This document shows, piece after piece, positions 33,313 to 45,532 of a stretch of 64,000 nucleotides of DNA. The stretch lies in the NCBI GenBank assembly GCA_037447655.1, contig JBBHKE010000712.1, positions 1-64,000 on the forward strand, in the 5' to 3' direction. The notes under the pieces are model-generated. The model was not told where the DNA came from. It did not search any database and saw only the letters and a program-made list of their open reading frames with translations. This DNA is from Zygnema cylindricum. Taxonomy: Eukaryota; Streptophyta; Zygnematophyceae; Zygnematales; Zygnemataceae. Position numbers and translations under genes: made by a program. Position 1 is the stretch's first letter. Every line of letters begins with the position of its first letter.

Positions 33313-33663
33313 GGCTCGAGTATGGATATTTCCATATTCTACCCCGTATTGGACCGGCTTCACGTGCCAATCCAACACCCCCCCTCACGGGAAAGCCGGT
33401 CAAACCATCCGCAATCCCGCTGGCTTTGATACCATGTTAGATTTCCTAGAAATCCGGGATTCGGCATGTCCCACACTTGGGAAAATTGAGCCGGCCAGGG
33501 TTCGAACCTGGGACCTTTCACTTCAGCTGCGAACGCACTACCACTGTGCCACCAGCTCGATGTTGAGACTGGCGGGTCCGTACCCATTTATTACGGGCGG
33601 CTCGAGTATGGATATTTCCATATTCTACCCCGTATTGGACCGGCTTCACGTGCCAATCCAACA
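33313..33663 (-). mobile_element. TRIM (miniature LTR element) with a tRNA-like gene in its LTR
   Basis: Minus-strand order: LTR 33663-33435 (229 bp, TGTTGG to CTAACA), primer site TGGTATCAAAGCCA (33434-33421, the usual plant initiator tRNA-Met 3'-end type), 57-nt interior, G-rich polypurine tract (33384-33378), then the first 65 bp of the second LTR (33377-33313), where it is cut. Its primer type differs from the copia elements around it. It codes for nothing. Confidence 0.82.
33488..33558 (-). ncRNA. tRNA-like cloverleaf inside TRIM LTR
   Basis: 71 nt on the minus strand fold as a complete cloverleaf. The acceptor is GAGCTGG with CCGGCTC (7 bp, one GU). The D stem is GCAC/GTGC with loop AGTGGTA. 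The anticodon stem is TTCGC/GTGAA with 7-nt loop AGCTGAA. The variable loop has 5 nt, and the T arm is CCAGG/CCTGG with loop TTCGAAC. Box B GGTTCGAACCC is perfect. Loop position 33 is G instead of T, so it is probably not a working decoder, but the Pol III promoter looks intact. It lies wholly within the LTR (33435-33663). Confidence 0.8.
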
Positions 33664-34236
33664 TTGTGCCACGTGTCATTCGATATGACGTTGACCGCAA
33701 ACCGCCAAAAAGCTATTCCACGATCTCGGCATGCTTCGCGGCCGTCCGATTAAATCGGATTTCAATCCTATCCGTCATAAATACATGCGCGATATTTGTT
33801 TCGCCTTTGAAACAAATTGCGTGGTATATGTTTCGAATATTTTGTACGCCATACATTACAAACTGTTTGTATGTCAAAATATCCGGTTAAATGAAATAGC
33901 CTACGTGTAGAGATTTATCTAATTATCAAACCCTATATCGTATAACCTTGATCCTAGTCTAAACCGCTAAGGCTACTGGCTATAGGTAGCTTTGACGGAC
34001 GGCATGTACCAGGTTTTAATCCCGTGTCCGTTAAAATCTATTTTGGTAAATCTACCAATCTAATGTTTGTCCCCGTCTGGATAGCATAGGAGGCCATGGC
34101 TCTATCTCCTTCTCTAACTCTTAGTGACTGCGACTAGTGTGGGAGCTAGAGAGAGGAGTTAGAGGCAGACTGCCTCTACTTTTTTTTTGCGTTCTACAAA
34201 ACCTAAAAAATACTAAAATAACCTTTAATTTCTACA
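33664..34236 (-). repeat. A4 LTR, proximal part
   Basis: Family A LTR start (TGTAGAAATTAAAGG at 34236, minus strand). It carries the AGCCATGGC palindrome variant near 34095, the plus-strand tRNA-like module near 33950-34035 (box A-like CTAAACCGCTAAGGC, box B-like GGTTTTAATCC), and G-box at 33670-33675. Confidence 0.87.
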
Positions 34237-34248
34237 CTCCCCTTATTT

Positions 34249-37200
34249 TCTAGTCACTCTTTATTTTATGACCACACTTCTTCGGCAGAAAATTAGTGTT
34301 AGAGAAGGCACAGGTTTGGTCATCATATCTGCTACCATTTCACTATTTGGTTTATACTCCAAACTGATTATCTTGTTTTCTACTTTTTCTCTAACAAAGC
34401 TAAGTCTAATTTCCATGTCTTTGGCTTTAAAGCAATGTTTAGGATTGGCAGAAATGGCAATGGCAACCTTATTATCACAAAACACTTTTTGGACACCACT
34501 CTTAAGATGACCAAGCTCACCAAGCAAATACTTAACCCATATTAGTTCTTTTTCAACAGAGCAAGAAGCCATGAACTCAGCCTCCATGGTGGACTGAGCA
34601 ATGACCTTTTGCTGCTTGCTTCTCCAACAGCAAGCCCCATCACCCACATACAATACATATCCAGATGTGCATCTCTTCATAGGAGCATCCCCATAGCTGG
34701 CATCACTCTAAGTGGTGATGTCAGTATTGTTCCCACCCAAATGCAACCATAGATCCCTAGTCCCTATGAGATATCTAAGGACTCTCTTAGCTGCCTCCCA
34801 ATTTTTTCCTAGTGAGAGCATTTAGACTCCTTCATAGTACTCCTACAGTTGCGGCTATCTCCGGTCGGGTACAATTCATGAAATATATTAGGCTGCCTCC
34901 TACTTGTCTATAAAGGATGGTCTGCATAAATCTTTTCTCTTCGATGCATACCTCATCATCTAAGATTATAACTCCATCTTCCACCCACACTCCCCTCACT
35001 TCCCTTCTTTTAATTCTATAGGAGTGGTACAAATATTAGCCTTGTCCATTTGGAAACTTTCTAACATATTATCAATGGCCTCCTTTTGAGTTAATCCTAC
35101 CTGAATTCCCAAAATATACCTTGCTTCTCCCTTATCCTTCATCTCAAATCTTCCTTTTAGATCATTTTTCAACTTATTTATTTTATTCATATATTTACTT
35201 AAAACAAGCAAAACATCAACAAAAATTGTAATAAAAATAATTCCTTCCTCATCCTCAAACAAATAAATTGAGTGGTTTGAGCTGATCCGAATATATCCCA
35301 AACCTGTAAGAAACTCAGGGAGCTTCTTGTTCCATTGCCGGGGTGCCTGTTTCAGCCCATACAGAGATTTGATCAATCGGCATACCTTGCTTTCCTCCCT
35401 TTGCTCCAAAAATCCTTTAGGCTGTCGCATAAAAATTTCCTCTTCCAACTCTCCATGTAGAAAGGTCGTCTTGATGTCCATCTGATGCACATCCATGTCT
35501 TCTGCTGCCGCTATACTGAGAAGTATCCGAACAGAAGCAAACGTGACGACCAGAGCAAAAGTCTCCTCGTAGTCAATTCCCTCTTTCAGGGTAAATCCCT
35601 TCGCCACTAACCGAGCCTTGTAGCGCTCAATAGTTTTATCCGAGTTGAGTTTCAACTTAAATACCCACTTACACCCAATTGGCTTCCTTTTAGGAGGACA
35701 ATCCATCAACTCCCATGTATTGACCGCCATAAATGAGGCCATCTCCCCATTAATGGCTGTCTTCCACCGGTTTCTCTCATGACAAGTCATTGCCTCATTA
35801 TAAGTTTGAGGTTCATCGGGGTGAGACAATTTGGTTACCTTATTGTTAACTTTCCTCTCTTGCAATCTTTTGCTGCTTCTTCTTCCTCCCTCAAACTCGG
35901 TTGCCGTAATAGATGGCTTTCTTGAATTCTTCTAAACAATTTCAACTTCTCCCCTATCCCTTGATTCCGGGTCGATTTCCACCACGTCTTCCGCTTCGAT
36001 TAGAGTTAATATTGGGGGTTTCACATTTGGGTCTTTTTTCGATGTGATCTGTGCCTGCAAGATCATCATCTTCTTGAAATCCTAGATAGTTAGGAAGCTC
36101 AAAGTCATGAGAATTTTCTGACTCAAATCTGATTTTGACTGTCTTTGTATGCTTAAAGGGATTTATAGATTTTCCTTCATCCATAACCACTAGATGTTTC
36201 ACTGGGATAATATCCTGTCTTTTGAGATCATATCGTTTTACATCTTCATCATATCCTTTAAGATATCATGGTTTTCCTTTTGGGTCTAACTTCTAGTTTG
36301 ACCGATCTGTGTCTAAAATGAACACTTGAGTACAAAAAACCTTTAAGTGTGAAATATCTTGTTTTCGGCCTGTCCATCTTTCATAGGGTGTTTGGCCTTT
36401 TACTGCTTAAGTAAGAACTCTATTCTTGAGATAATTTGCACAGTTCATTGCTTCGGCCCAAAACTTTTTTCCTATCTTCTTATATGACATCATGCTCCTA
36501 GCACTATCACTCAGTGTTCTATTTAATCTTTCAGCTACACCGTTCTGCTCAGGATTTTCAAGAACTGTCTATTGGTGTTGCACTCCATCTTCTCTTAAAA
36601 AATCCTCAAACTGGTTAGAGGTGTACTCTCCAACATTGTCACTTCTTACTCTCTTGATTGAGGTTTCATGGAGTTTTTCACTCTATGCTTGATATTGTTT
36701 AAAACATTCTTGAGCCTTAGACTTATTTTTCAAAAAATACACCCTAGAATACCAAGACGAATCATCGTTGATAGTCATCATAAATCTCTTCCCCCCGGGT
36801 TATGGCACTCTGGCTGGCCCCCAAATATCTGTGTGTACTAAATCTAAAATCTTTTCTCCCTTGTAGGTGGCAGTTTTTGGGAAGGGTAACCTGTGTTCTT
36901 TAACTTGAGCACATCCACTAAAATCACTTAGATTCTCACTCTCACCGAGCTGAATTCTTTCAACTACTCCCATCTTTTTCATCTCTCTTAACTTATCTAC
37001 AATCACATGCCCAAGCCTCTTATGCCATAACATTATATCATGAACACCATCATAATAAAGTTTCTTCTTTTCCTTGCTTAAAATCAGCCTAAACATCCCT
37101 TGACTTCCTTTTTCTGCACTAGAATAAACTTCCTCCTCAAAACTAGCAGTAAAGACTCATTTCCTAGTGCTAGTATCAAAACCCTTATCATCTAATACAG

Positions 37201-38100
37201 ACATAGAGATGAGGTTTTTGTTCAGCTCCGGTATAAAAAATACATCGGAGAATGTAACTATGGATGTCTTTCATTTTACTAACAATTTTAGATCTACCAA
37301 TCCTACAAGAGTAGTAGTGACTAGCCTCCCATCCCCGTACTCTATCTCTACAGTGGGAATCTTTTTTTTCTTAGTGAACAGGTGTGTATCTTTACACATG
37401 TGCATGGATGCTCCTGAATCTACAATCCAACCTGCTTCACCTTTCAATCCACCGAAAGCACATTTCTGCTTTCGTGGAATTTTGACCTCGTTTTTCGCTT
37501 CTAACTCCTCATCCAATAGGAGTTCATCGTCCTCGTCCTCGGATTCCGCCTCATGTACTTGTGTCACAAGGGCCTTTTTCTTTCCTCTCGGGGGTCCACC
37601 GGTTTGCCCCTCCTTTAACCGCAACTCGGTTAACTTAGTGCATTCAGCCATATAGTGCCCGGGCTTCTTACAAAAATGGCACAAACCCTTGGGAGTCCTT
37701 GGTCCGAAATCCTCGGTCTGATATTTCTGCACCTCCCCTCGATAATTTCCAACATGTTTCTTGGAATCATTGTTCCTACAATCAGTCCCAGCTGCCAAAG
37801 CCTGCCCACTCTTTCCTCCCCTTCGGATCTCAATCATATTCTCTCGAACGAGAATCATCCCTACCACTAAATTCGAAATCAACCTTGAGTCTGCCAAGTC
37901 CTGCACACGGTTGACTATGTTCTCGAACTCATCGGGTAACTTCATTAGTAAACACTTAATCTTTTCCTTTTCACTAAATAATTTTCCAGCACTCTCTAGT
38001 TCCATGAAAAGTGTAGCAAGCTCATTGCAAAAATCCAACATCTTCCCCCTTTATTATACATACTCTTTAATTTTCCGATCAGCCAACTGTTGTTGCTGAA
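34249..38100 (-). pseudogene. A4 gag-pol, degraded
   Basis: The minus strand encodes, from 38100 downward: C-terminal gag, zinc knuckle CHFCKKPGHYMAEC-like in a shifted frame near 37650-37690, protease WIVDSGASMHMC (near 37420), the pre-integrase motif MLWHKRLGHVIVDKL (near 37020), integrase in pieces (36240-36800), RT 34996-35865 (catalytic motif mutated to FVDVLLVLS) and RNase H 34261-34680 (STMEAEFMA). Stops and frameshifts occur throughout. The loss of YVDD alone would inactivate RT. Confidence 0.88.
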
Positions 38101-38614
38101 TGCACGGGCAAGTGAAAAAAATACCCCTCCCCCTTACCTCTTTCATCCAGCCGAGAGAAAGGGGTTGGGTTTTTTGCTCATCGGGCTGAGATCCCAATTC
38201 CTCCCCCCCTTCTTAGTCAATCGTGACTAAGATATATAAATAAAATTTTTACTTGCCCAACTCGCAGTTCCCGCAGAACTATGTGACCGAGGGTTGAGGG
38301 CGTGACTCCCAGGATGAGGGAAGGCATGATGGATGCCAATACTCGATGCATTTCTCGCAGAAAAAGACGTTGCCCTATTGGGAGGTTAGGGTGCAGGCTG
38401 ATGAACAGGACGGAGGGTCGGCGAAGTAAGTTAGATGAATTCCAATCCCGGAAAAAGGCAAGGGGCTACATTTATTTAATTCTCTTAAATTTTTTAGCCA
38501 TCTTTCCCCTCCAAGGTAAGAAATACTTTGTTAAAAACATCTACCACTTTCACAATTACTCGCTCGGAAAAATTATTATGCTTGTCCTTTTTCTGTTGCA
38601 TCCTATACACAAAG
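38101..38614. other. Gene-free stretch between A4 and F
   Basis: Target DNA into which F inserted (F LTR end at 38615). Runs of C and T near 38115-38215 and short open frames, but no protein family, repeat or element end was recognised. Confidence 0.4.
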
Positions 38615-39034
38615 TGCAATTTTGTGTTCTCCATTGGACTACAGAATTCAGCAAGCCTCTAGGTAATTTTTAACTAACCCACTTTCAACCACAACCACTG
38701 CTGCCCAGGCAGACAAGTTGAGAATCTGAATGCACCCCTATGTATGTAGACTCCTCTGATTCTGTAGCAAAAAGAATCACTGGAAACGGCCAACCAGCCG
38801 ATTAGTTATGAGGTGCCAAAGATGTCAATATATACAAACTCTCAAACGGACAGGTAGTTATCTACCGAAAAATTGCTTAGTCCTAACCCCTCTCACAACC
38901 CCTATCTACAACGGTACGATACAATTTGATAACTATACAGTACAGAAAGGTACTACGGCTGATGTACTTTCTGTACGGCCTGTGTACGACAAGGCTATTG
39001 AGTGGATGCGTGTCCACATTTCATTCGTCTTTAT

Positions 39035-40100
39035 TTTAGAAATCAATTGTTCTTTTATTATTTTCTAGGCCTAAATTGGAATACAGAAAGAAGTCGAGGC
39101 AGTCTGCCTCTAACTTCTCTCTCCAACTCCCACACTTGTTGAAGTCACTGAGAAGTTGGAGAGGAAGCTACAGCCATGGCTACTTAGACTATCCAGAGGT
39201 TTACGGGAGATAGATTAGTTGATTTAAAGATAGGTAGGTTTATTTGCTAAAAGGAGTATGTCGGAACTAGGATTTGATCCTGGAACCTGCCAACCGTTAG
39301 ACCGCCCGTAGCCGGTAGACTTATCCGTTAAGTCTAGACAGAATGATACATACTAGAGGGTTTGATTTTTATTGAAATGTTGCCACGTAGGAAAATTCAT
39401 TTAGCGGCGGATGTTTACGGATACATAGATCCAGTTATGTAAAAGTACGGATTTTGGTATGGATAAGAAACGAGTACCGCGCATTTTGTTTCTTTTACGA
39501 AATAAATACCGCACAACCATTTATAACGGCTACGTTTGAAATCTGCATTCAATCGGACGGCCGAAAAGAAAGCCGAGATCGCGGAAGAGATTCTCAACGG
39601 TTTGTGGTCATCGCCACATCAGATGACACGTGGCACGGTTACGTTGTATCGCAGCATCTCCGAGGATTACGGGACGGACTCCGGATATGACATGGGTCGA
39701 CATTTAGGCCATGTCGTACAATATCCGTACATAAAGTACACCGGCAGCTGTACTTTTGTGTACGGCACTGTAATATGATTGGTGCCGTACAGCAGTAGAT
39801 AGAGTTTTAGAGAGACATATGACTTAGAAAAAAATTGGTAGATAGGACCCTCTCTCCCAGAGAGCTTCTGTACAAAAGGTCAACTTTGACCCTCCAAAAC
39901 TTACTGCTCAGGGGAGCAAATTTAGAGATTCCTTTTGCTATCGATTTAAGGGAGTCTTGCCTTCAAAGGGGTGAAGGTGGTCAGAGATTTCGTTTGCTAT
40001 GGTGGCAGTTATTCGTGCTGAAAGACAAGGGGTCAGGGTTATCCTAGAGGCTTCGTGTGAGCTGCTTACTCTGAGGTCCTATGGAGGTCTCATAGTTGCA
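39035..40100 (+). repeat. 5' LTR of A3
   Basis: 1066 bp, with G-box at 39627-39632, AGCCATGGCT at 39172-39181, antisense tRNA-like module near 39265-39345, GTAC hairpin near 39727-39767, and gag ATG at 40081. Confidence 0.9.
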
Positions 40101-43100
40101 GGTTATAGGCCCACCATCTAGGGTGCCCATATTCAATAGAGTCCGCTTCATATACTGGGAAAGTATAATGACAGGAGCTCTATGTGAGAAACGGTTTTGG
40201 GGAATAGTGAGTGGAGGGGTGAGGCGTCTATCCAATCTTGGGATACCTCTAGGGTTTACAAGAGGCAAATTCACTAGAAATGCAGATCCATCTTTAACGG
40301 AGGAGAAAAAGGAAGGAGAGGTGGTAGACAAAGGAAAGGAGAAGGAGACGACCACACCAATAGCAACTAGTTCAGCATTCATGTCACCTATTCCGAGGAA
40401 CAAGGGAAATGATACTGATACCTAGGACTTCAATAATATGGCGGCAAAGCACTTCATCCTCCGCCATCTTACTCATGGACTTGCATGTCCTCATTTGCAG
40501 GTAGAAAGGGCATCCAATCTTTGGGTGGATCTCATAGAGATGTACCAAAGTGGTACGATTCAGCAACAACAGTTGGTTGATCAGAAAGTTAAGGAGTATA
40601 TATACAAAGGGGGGAATATGTTGGATTTTTTCAATGAGCTAGCTGCACTTTTCATGGTGCTAGAGAGTGTTGGAAAAGATTTTAGTGAAAAAAAAAGTTA
40701 ACTATCAACTGAAGAAGTTACCCGATGAGTTCGAGAACATAGTCAATCCTATGCAAGACTTGCCGGACGCAAGGTGGATATGGAACTCAGTGGTAGGAAT
40801 GATTCTCGTTCGAAAGAATACAATTGAGATCCGAATGGGAAGAAAGAGTGGGCAAGCCTTGGCAACTGGGACCGACTGGAGGAACAAGGATTCCTGGAGA
40901 CCGGTCGGAAATTATATAGGGGGGGAGCAGAAAAAATCAGACCGACGAGTTCGGACCAAGGGCTCCCAAGGGTTTATGCCATTTTTGTAAGAAACCTGGG
41001 CACTATATGGCAGAGTGCACTAAACTTACTGAGCTTCGGTCAAAAGAGGGACAGACCGGTGGAACCCCGAGAGGAAAGAAAAAGACCCTTGTGACACTGG
41101 TACATGAGGTGGAATTCGAAGAGGAGGACGATGAGCTCCTATTGGATAAGGATATAGAAGCGACAAACGATGTAGAAATTCCACGAAAGCATAAATGTGC
41201 TTTCGATGGATTAAAAGGTGAAGCAGGTTGGATTGTAGATTCAGGTGCCTCCATGCACATGTGTAAGATATACACCAGTTCACTAAGATATGAAAGATTC
41301 CCACCGTAGAGAAAGAGTACGCGGATGGGAGGATAGTCACTACTACTCTTGTAGGATCGATAGATCTGAAAGTGTTGGTAAAAGGAAAGACATCTATAGT
41401 TACATTCTCTGATGTATTATTTATGCGGGAGCTGAGAAAAAACCTCATCTCTACGTCTGTATTAGATGATAAGGGTTTTGATACTAGCACTATGAAAGGC
41501 GTCTTTACTGCTAGTTTTGAGGAGGAAGTATATTTCACCGCTGAAAAAGGTAGCCAAAGGATGTTTAGGCTGATTTGAAGCAATGAAAATAATAAACTTT
41601 ATTATGCTGGTGTTCATGATATAATGATGTGGCATAAGAGGCTTGGGCATGTGAATATAGATAAGCTAAGAGAGATGAAAAAGATGGGATTGGTGGAAGG
41701 AATTCAGTTCAGTGAGAGTGAGAATCTGAGTTATTGTAGTGGATGTGCTCAAGGTAAAGCACACTGATTGCCCTTTCCCAAAACTGCCATCTATAGGGGA
41801 GAAAAATTCTAGATTTAGTACACAAATATTTGGGGACCGGCCAAAGTGCCCTCACCGGGGGGGAAGAGATTTATGATGACTATCACTGATGATTGGTCTC
41901 GGTATTCCAGGGTGTATTTTTTGAAAAACAAGTCAAAAGCTTAAGACTGTTTTAGACAATATAAAGCATGGAGCAAAAAACTCCATGAAACTCCAATCAA
42001 GAGAGTAAGGAGTGACAATGGTGGAGAGTATACTTCTAACCAGCTTGAGGAGTTTCTAACGGAAGATGGAGTTCAACACCAAAAGACAGTTCCAGAAAAC
42101 GCGGAATAGAATGGGGTAGCTGATCCATTAAATAGAACACTAAGTGATAGTGCTAGAAGTATTTTGTCGGATAAGAAGTTAGGAAAAAGGTTTTGGGCAG
42201 AAGCAATGAATTGTGCTAATTACTTCAAAAATAGAGTTCTTACCTCAGCTATAAAAGATCAAACACCTTATGGGAGATGGACCGGCTGAAAACCAAACAT
42301 ATCTCACTTAAAGGTTTTCGGCAGTCAATTATTCAATCTAGATATAGATCGGTCTAATTGGAAGCTAGATCCTAAAGGAAAACCTGGATACTTATTAGGA
42401 TAAGATGAGGATGTTAAAGGATATAGAGTTTATGATCTAAAAAGGGAAGATATAATCTTAGTAAAACATCTAGTAGTTATGGATGAAAGAAAGTCTGTGG
42501 ATCCCTTCAAGTATACAAAGTCAGTAAAAATCAGATTTGAGTTAGAAAATTCTGATGACTTTGAGCTTCCTAACTATTATGGTTTTACAGAAGATGACAT
42601 TCTTGCAGGTATATATCAGACCGAAAAGGACTTTGCTGCGAAAACTCCAGTGACAACTCTACCCGAAGTGGAAGACGTGGTGGAAATTGATTTGAAATCC
42701 AGGGATAGGGGAGAAGTCGAGATTGTTCGAAATAACCCACAAGAACCATCTATTCCGGCCACAGATTTTGAGGGGGGAAGGAGTAGTAGCAAAAGATTGT
42801 AAGAAAAACAGGTTAATAACAAGGAAACAAAACTATCTCATCAAGATGAACCTCAAACTTATAGAGAGGCGATGACTTGTCCAAAAGGAACTGGTGGAAG
42901 ACAACCATCAATGAGGAGATGGCCTCAATTATGGCAGCCGATACTTGGGAGCTGGTGGATTGTCCACCTAACCGAACACCAATCGGTTGTAAGTGGGTAT
43001 TCAAATTAAAACTGAACCCGGATAACACCATTGAGCGTTAAAAAGCCTGATTAGTGGCAAAAGGATTTACACAGAATGAAGGAGTCGACCACGAGGAAAC

Positions 43101-44452
43101 CTTTGCCCCGGTTATCAGGTTTCCCTCCATCTGCATACTTCTCAGTCTAGCAGCAGCAAAAGACATGGAGGTGCACTAGATGGACATCAAGACAGCCTTT
43201 TTGCATGGAGAATTGGAAGAGGAGATCTTCATGCTACAACCCGAAGGATGTGGAGGAAGGAGAGGAGAGTAAAGTATTCCGGCTGATTAAATCCCTTTAT
43301 GGTTTGAAACAGGCACCTCGAGAGTGGAATAAAAAGCTTGATGAGTTTCTTACTAGTCAGGGATATATTCGGATCACCTCAGATCACTCAATCTATGTTT
43401 TTGAAGATGAGGAAGGTGTGATATTTATTGCAATTTATGTTGATGATTTGTTTGATTAAACTAAATCAATGGAAAAAATTAATAAACTGAAAACCGATCT
43501 TAAGGGGAGATTTGAAATGAAGGATATGGAGGAAGCAAAATATATTTTGGGAATTCAAGTAGAAAGAGACCGAGAAAGAAAGATTATAAGATTGACTCAA
43601 AAAGAAGCAATAGGGAACATGCTGGAAAAATTTCAGATGCATAAAGCTAATAGTTGTACAACTCCAATGGAGTTAAAGAACAGAAGTGTTCGGAGTGAGG
43701 AAGAAGGAGTCATAGTCTTAGAGGAGGGATTCAGTCCTGAAGAACAGAAGTTCATGCAAAATATTCCTTACAAGCAAGTAGTGGGAAGCCTAATCTATTT
43801 TCTTAATTGTACCCGGCCGGATTTAGCTGCGGTTGTAGGAGTGTTGAGTAGAAGTCTAAATGCTCCCACTAAGAAGGGTTAGGAGGGAGCTAAGAGGGTC
43901 CTTAGATATTTGATAGGAACTAGGGATCTATGGTTGCATTTGGGTGGGGAGAATACTGACATCACTACTTGGAGTGATGACATCACTACTTGGAGTGATG
44001 TCAGTAATGGTGATGCTCCGATGAGGAGATGCGCTTCTAGATATATATTATATGTGGGTGGTGGGGCTTGCTGTAGAAGTAGCAAACAGCAAAAGGTTAT
44101 TGCTCGGTAAACCATGGAGGCTGAGTATATGGCCTCTTCCTCTGCTGTAAAAGAATTGATGTGGCTGAAGTCTTTGCTAGGTGAGCTTGGTCAACTTAAG
44201 AGTGGTGTGCAGAAATTTTTTTGTGATAATCAGGCAGCAATCGCTATTTCTGCCAATCCTAAACATCATTTTAAAGCTAAACACATGGACATTAGACTCA
44301 TTTTTGTTAGAGAGAAAGTAGAAAACAAAATAATTAGTTTATATTACCGACCACATAGCGAGCTGGTAGCAGATATGATGACAAAACCAATGCCTTCCCC
44401 TAAGCTAATTTTCTGCAGGGAGAAGTGTGGTCTGAAATTAAAGATTGACTAG
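40081..44452 (+). pseudogene. A3 gag-pol, degraded
   Basis: A recognisable copy of the A6 polyprotein with stops (for example 40423, 41576, 42800, 43459) and frameshifts near 40680, 41270 and 43250. The protease site VDSGASMHMC is present near 41235. The RT box YVDDLFD is followed by a stop. A 21-bp tandem duplication at 43957-43998 repeats the block around the first RNase H aspartate (WSDDITTWSD). Confidence 0.9.
40101..40115 (+). promoter_or_regulatory. Primer-binding site of A3
   Basis: GGTTATAGGCCCACC, one mismatch from the anticodon-arm complement of initiator tRNA-Met. Confidence 0.85.
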
Positions 44453-44465
44453 GAAATAAGAGGAG

Positions 44466-45532
44466 TGTAGAAATCGATGGTTCTTTTATTATTTTATAGG
44501 TCTAAATTTGAATACAGAAAGAATCCGAGGCAGTTTGCCTCTAACTTCTCTCTCCAACTCCCACACTTGTTGTAGTCATTGAGAAGTTGGAGAGGAAGCT
44601 AGAGCCATGGCTACCTAGGCTATCCAGAGGTTTTCGGGAGATAGATTAGTTGATTTACGGATATGTAGGTTTATTTGCTAAAAGGAAAATGTCAAAACCA
44701 TGATTTGATCCTAAAACTTGCCGACCGTCAGACCGCAGCTAGCCGGTAGACTTATCCGTTAAGTCTAGAGAGAATGATACATACTAGAGGGCTTGATATA
44801 TATTTAAATGTTGCCACGTAGGAAAATTCATTAAACGGCGGATGTTTACGGATACATAGATCTAGTTACGTAAAAGTACGGATTTCGGTAAGGATAATAA
44901 ACGAGTACTGCGCATTTTGTTTCTTTTACGAAACAAATACCGCACAAGCATTGATGACGGCTACAATTAAAATCTGCATTCAATTGGACGGTCGAAAAGA
45001 AAGTCGAGATCCCGAAAGAGATTCTCGACGGTTTGTGGTCATTGCCACATTAGATGACACGTGGTACGATTACGTTGGATCGCGGCATCTCCCGGGATTA
45101 CGGGACTGAATCCGGATATGACATGTGTCGACTTTTAGGCCATGTCGTACAATATCCGTACATAAAGTACATCGGCAGTTGTACATATGTGTACGGCAGT
45201 GTAATATGATTGGTGCCATACACCAGTAGTTAGAGTTTTAGAGAGAGATATGACTTAGAAAAAAATTGGTAGATAGGACCCTCTCTCCCAGAGAGCTTCA
45301 GTACAAAAGGTCAACTTTGACCCTCCATAACTTAATGCTCAGTGGAGCAAATTCAGAGATTCCTTTTCCTATCGACTAAGGAGAGTCTTCCCTTCACAGG
45401 GGTGAAGTTGGTCAAAGTTTTTGTTTGCCAAGAGGGCAGTTATTCGTGCTGAAAGACAAAGGGGGCAGGGTTATCCTAAAGGCTTCGTGTGAGTTGCTTA
45501 CTCTGAGGTCCTATAGAGGGCTCAGAGTTGCA
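44466..45532 (+). repeat. 3' LTR of A3
   Basis: TGTAGAAATCGATGG to GAGTTGCA. G-box at 45058-45063. AGCCATGGCT at 44604-44613. Confidence 0.9.

Larger units (their letters stand above)
30319..33663 (+). mobile_element. B1: gag-only LTR element fused to an inverted TRIM
   Basis: Begins with a B-family 5' LTR (TGTTGATATTTGGG, 30319-31628) and a gag ORF, and ends with a TRIM in the opposite orientation whose outer LTR end is CCAACA at 33663. The whole unit is flanked by the 5-bp duplication TTGTG (30314-30318 and 33664-33668). Removing it and one TTGTG restores a continuous family A LTR. It therefore appears to have integrated as one chimeric molecule. There is no B 3' LTR. Confidence 0.8.
29777..38100 (-). 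mobile_element. Copia element A4, minus strand, 5'-truncated, interrupted by B1
   Basis: The internal region runs from 38100 (within gag) down to the polypurine tract near 34250, followed by the LTR. The LTR starts at 34236, runs to 33664, is interrupted by B1, and resumes from 30318 to 29862 (ending GTTACA). Beyond it, 29861-29777 is a gag fragment in the same orientation (PIATGSVFMSHIPRK), so this LTR may be shared by two tandem copies, the second being mostly deleted. The 5' LTR and first third of gag are missing at 38100. Confidence 0.85.
39035..45532 (+). mobile_element. Copia retrotransposon A3, full length, decayed
   Basis: LTRs at 39035-40100 and 44466-45532, with perfect 5-bp duplication TTTAT (39030-39034 and 45533-45537). 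The 5' LTR has lost its terminal TG (TTTAGAAATC). Primer site 40101-40115, polypurine tract ending at 44465. Inserted in the 3' LTR of F. Confidence 0.93.

Noticed and set aside
33488-33558. A working cytosolic tRNA gene
   Set aside because: The fold is complete, but anticodon-loop position 33 is G instead of T and the sequence is embedded in a TRIM LTR. I call it tRNA-like.
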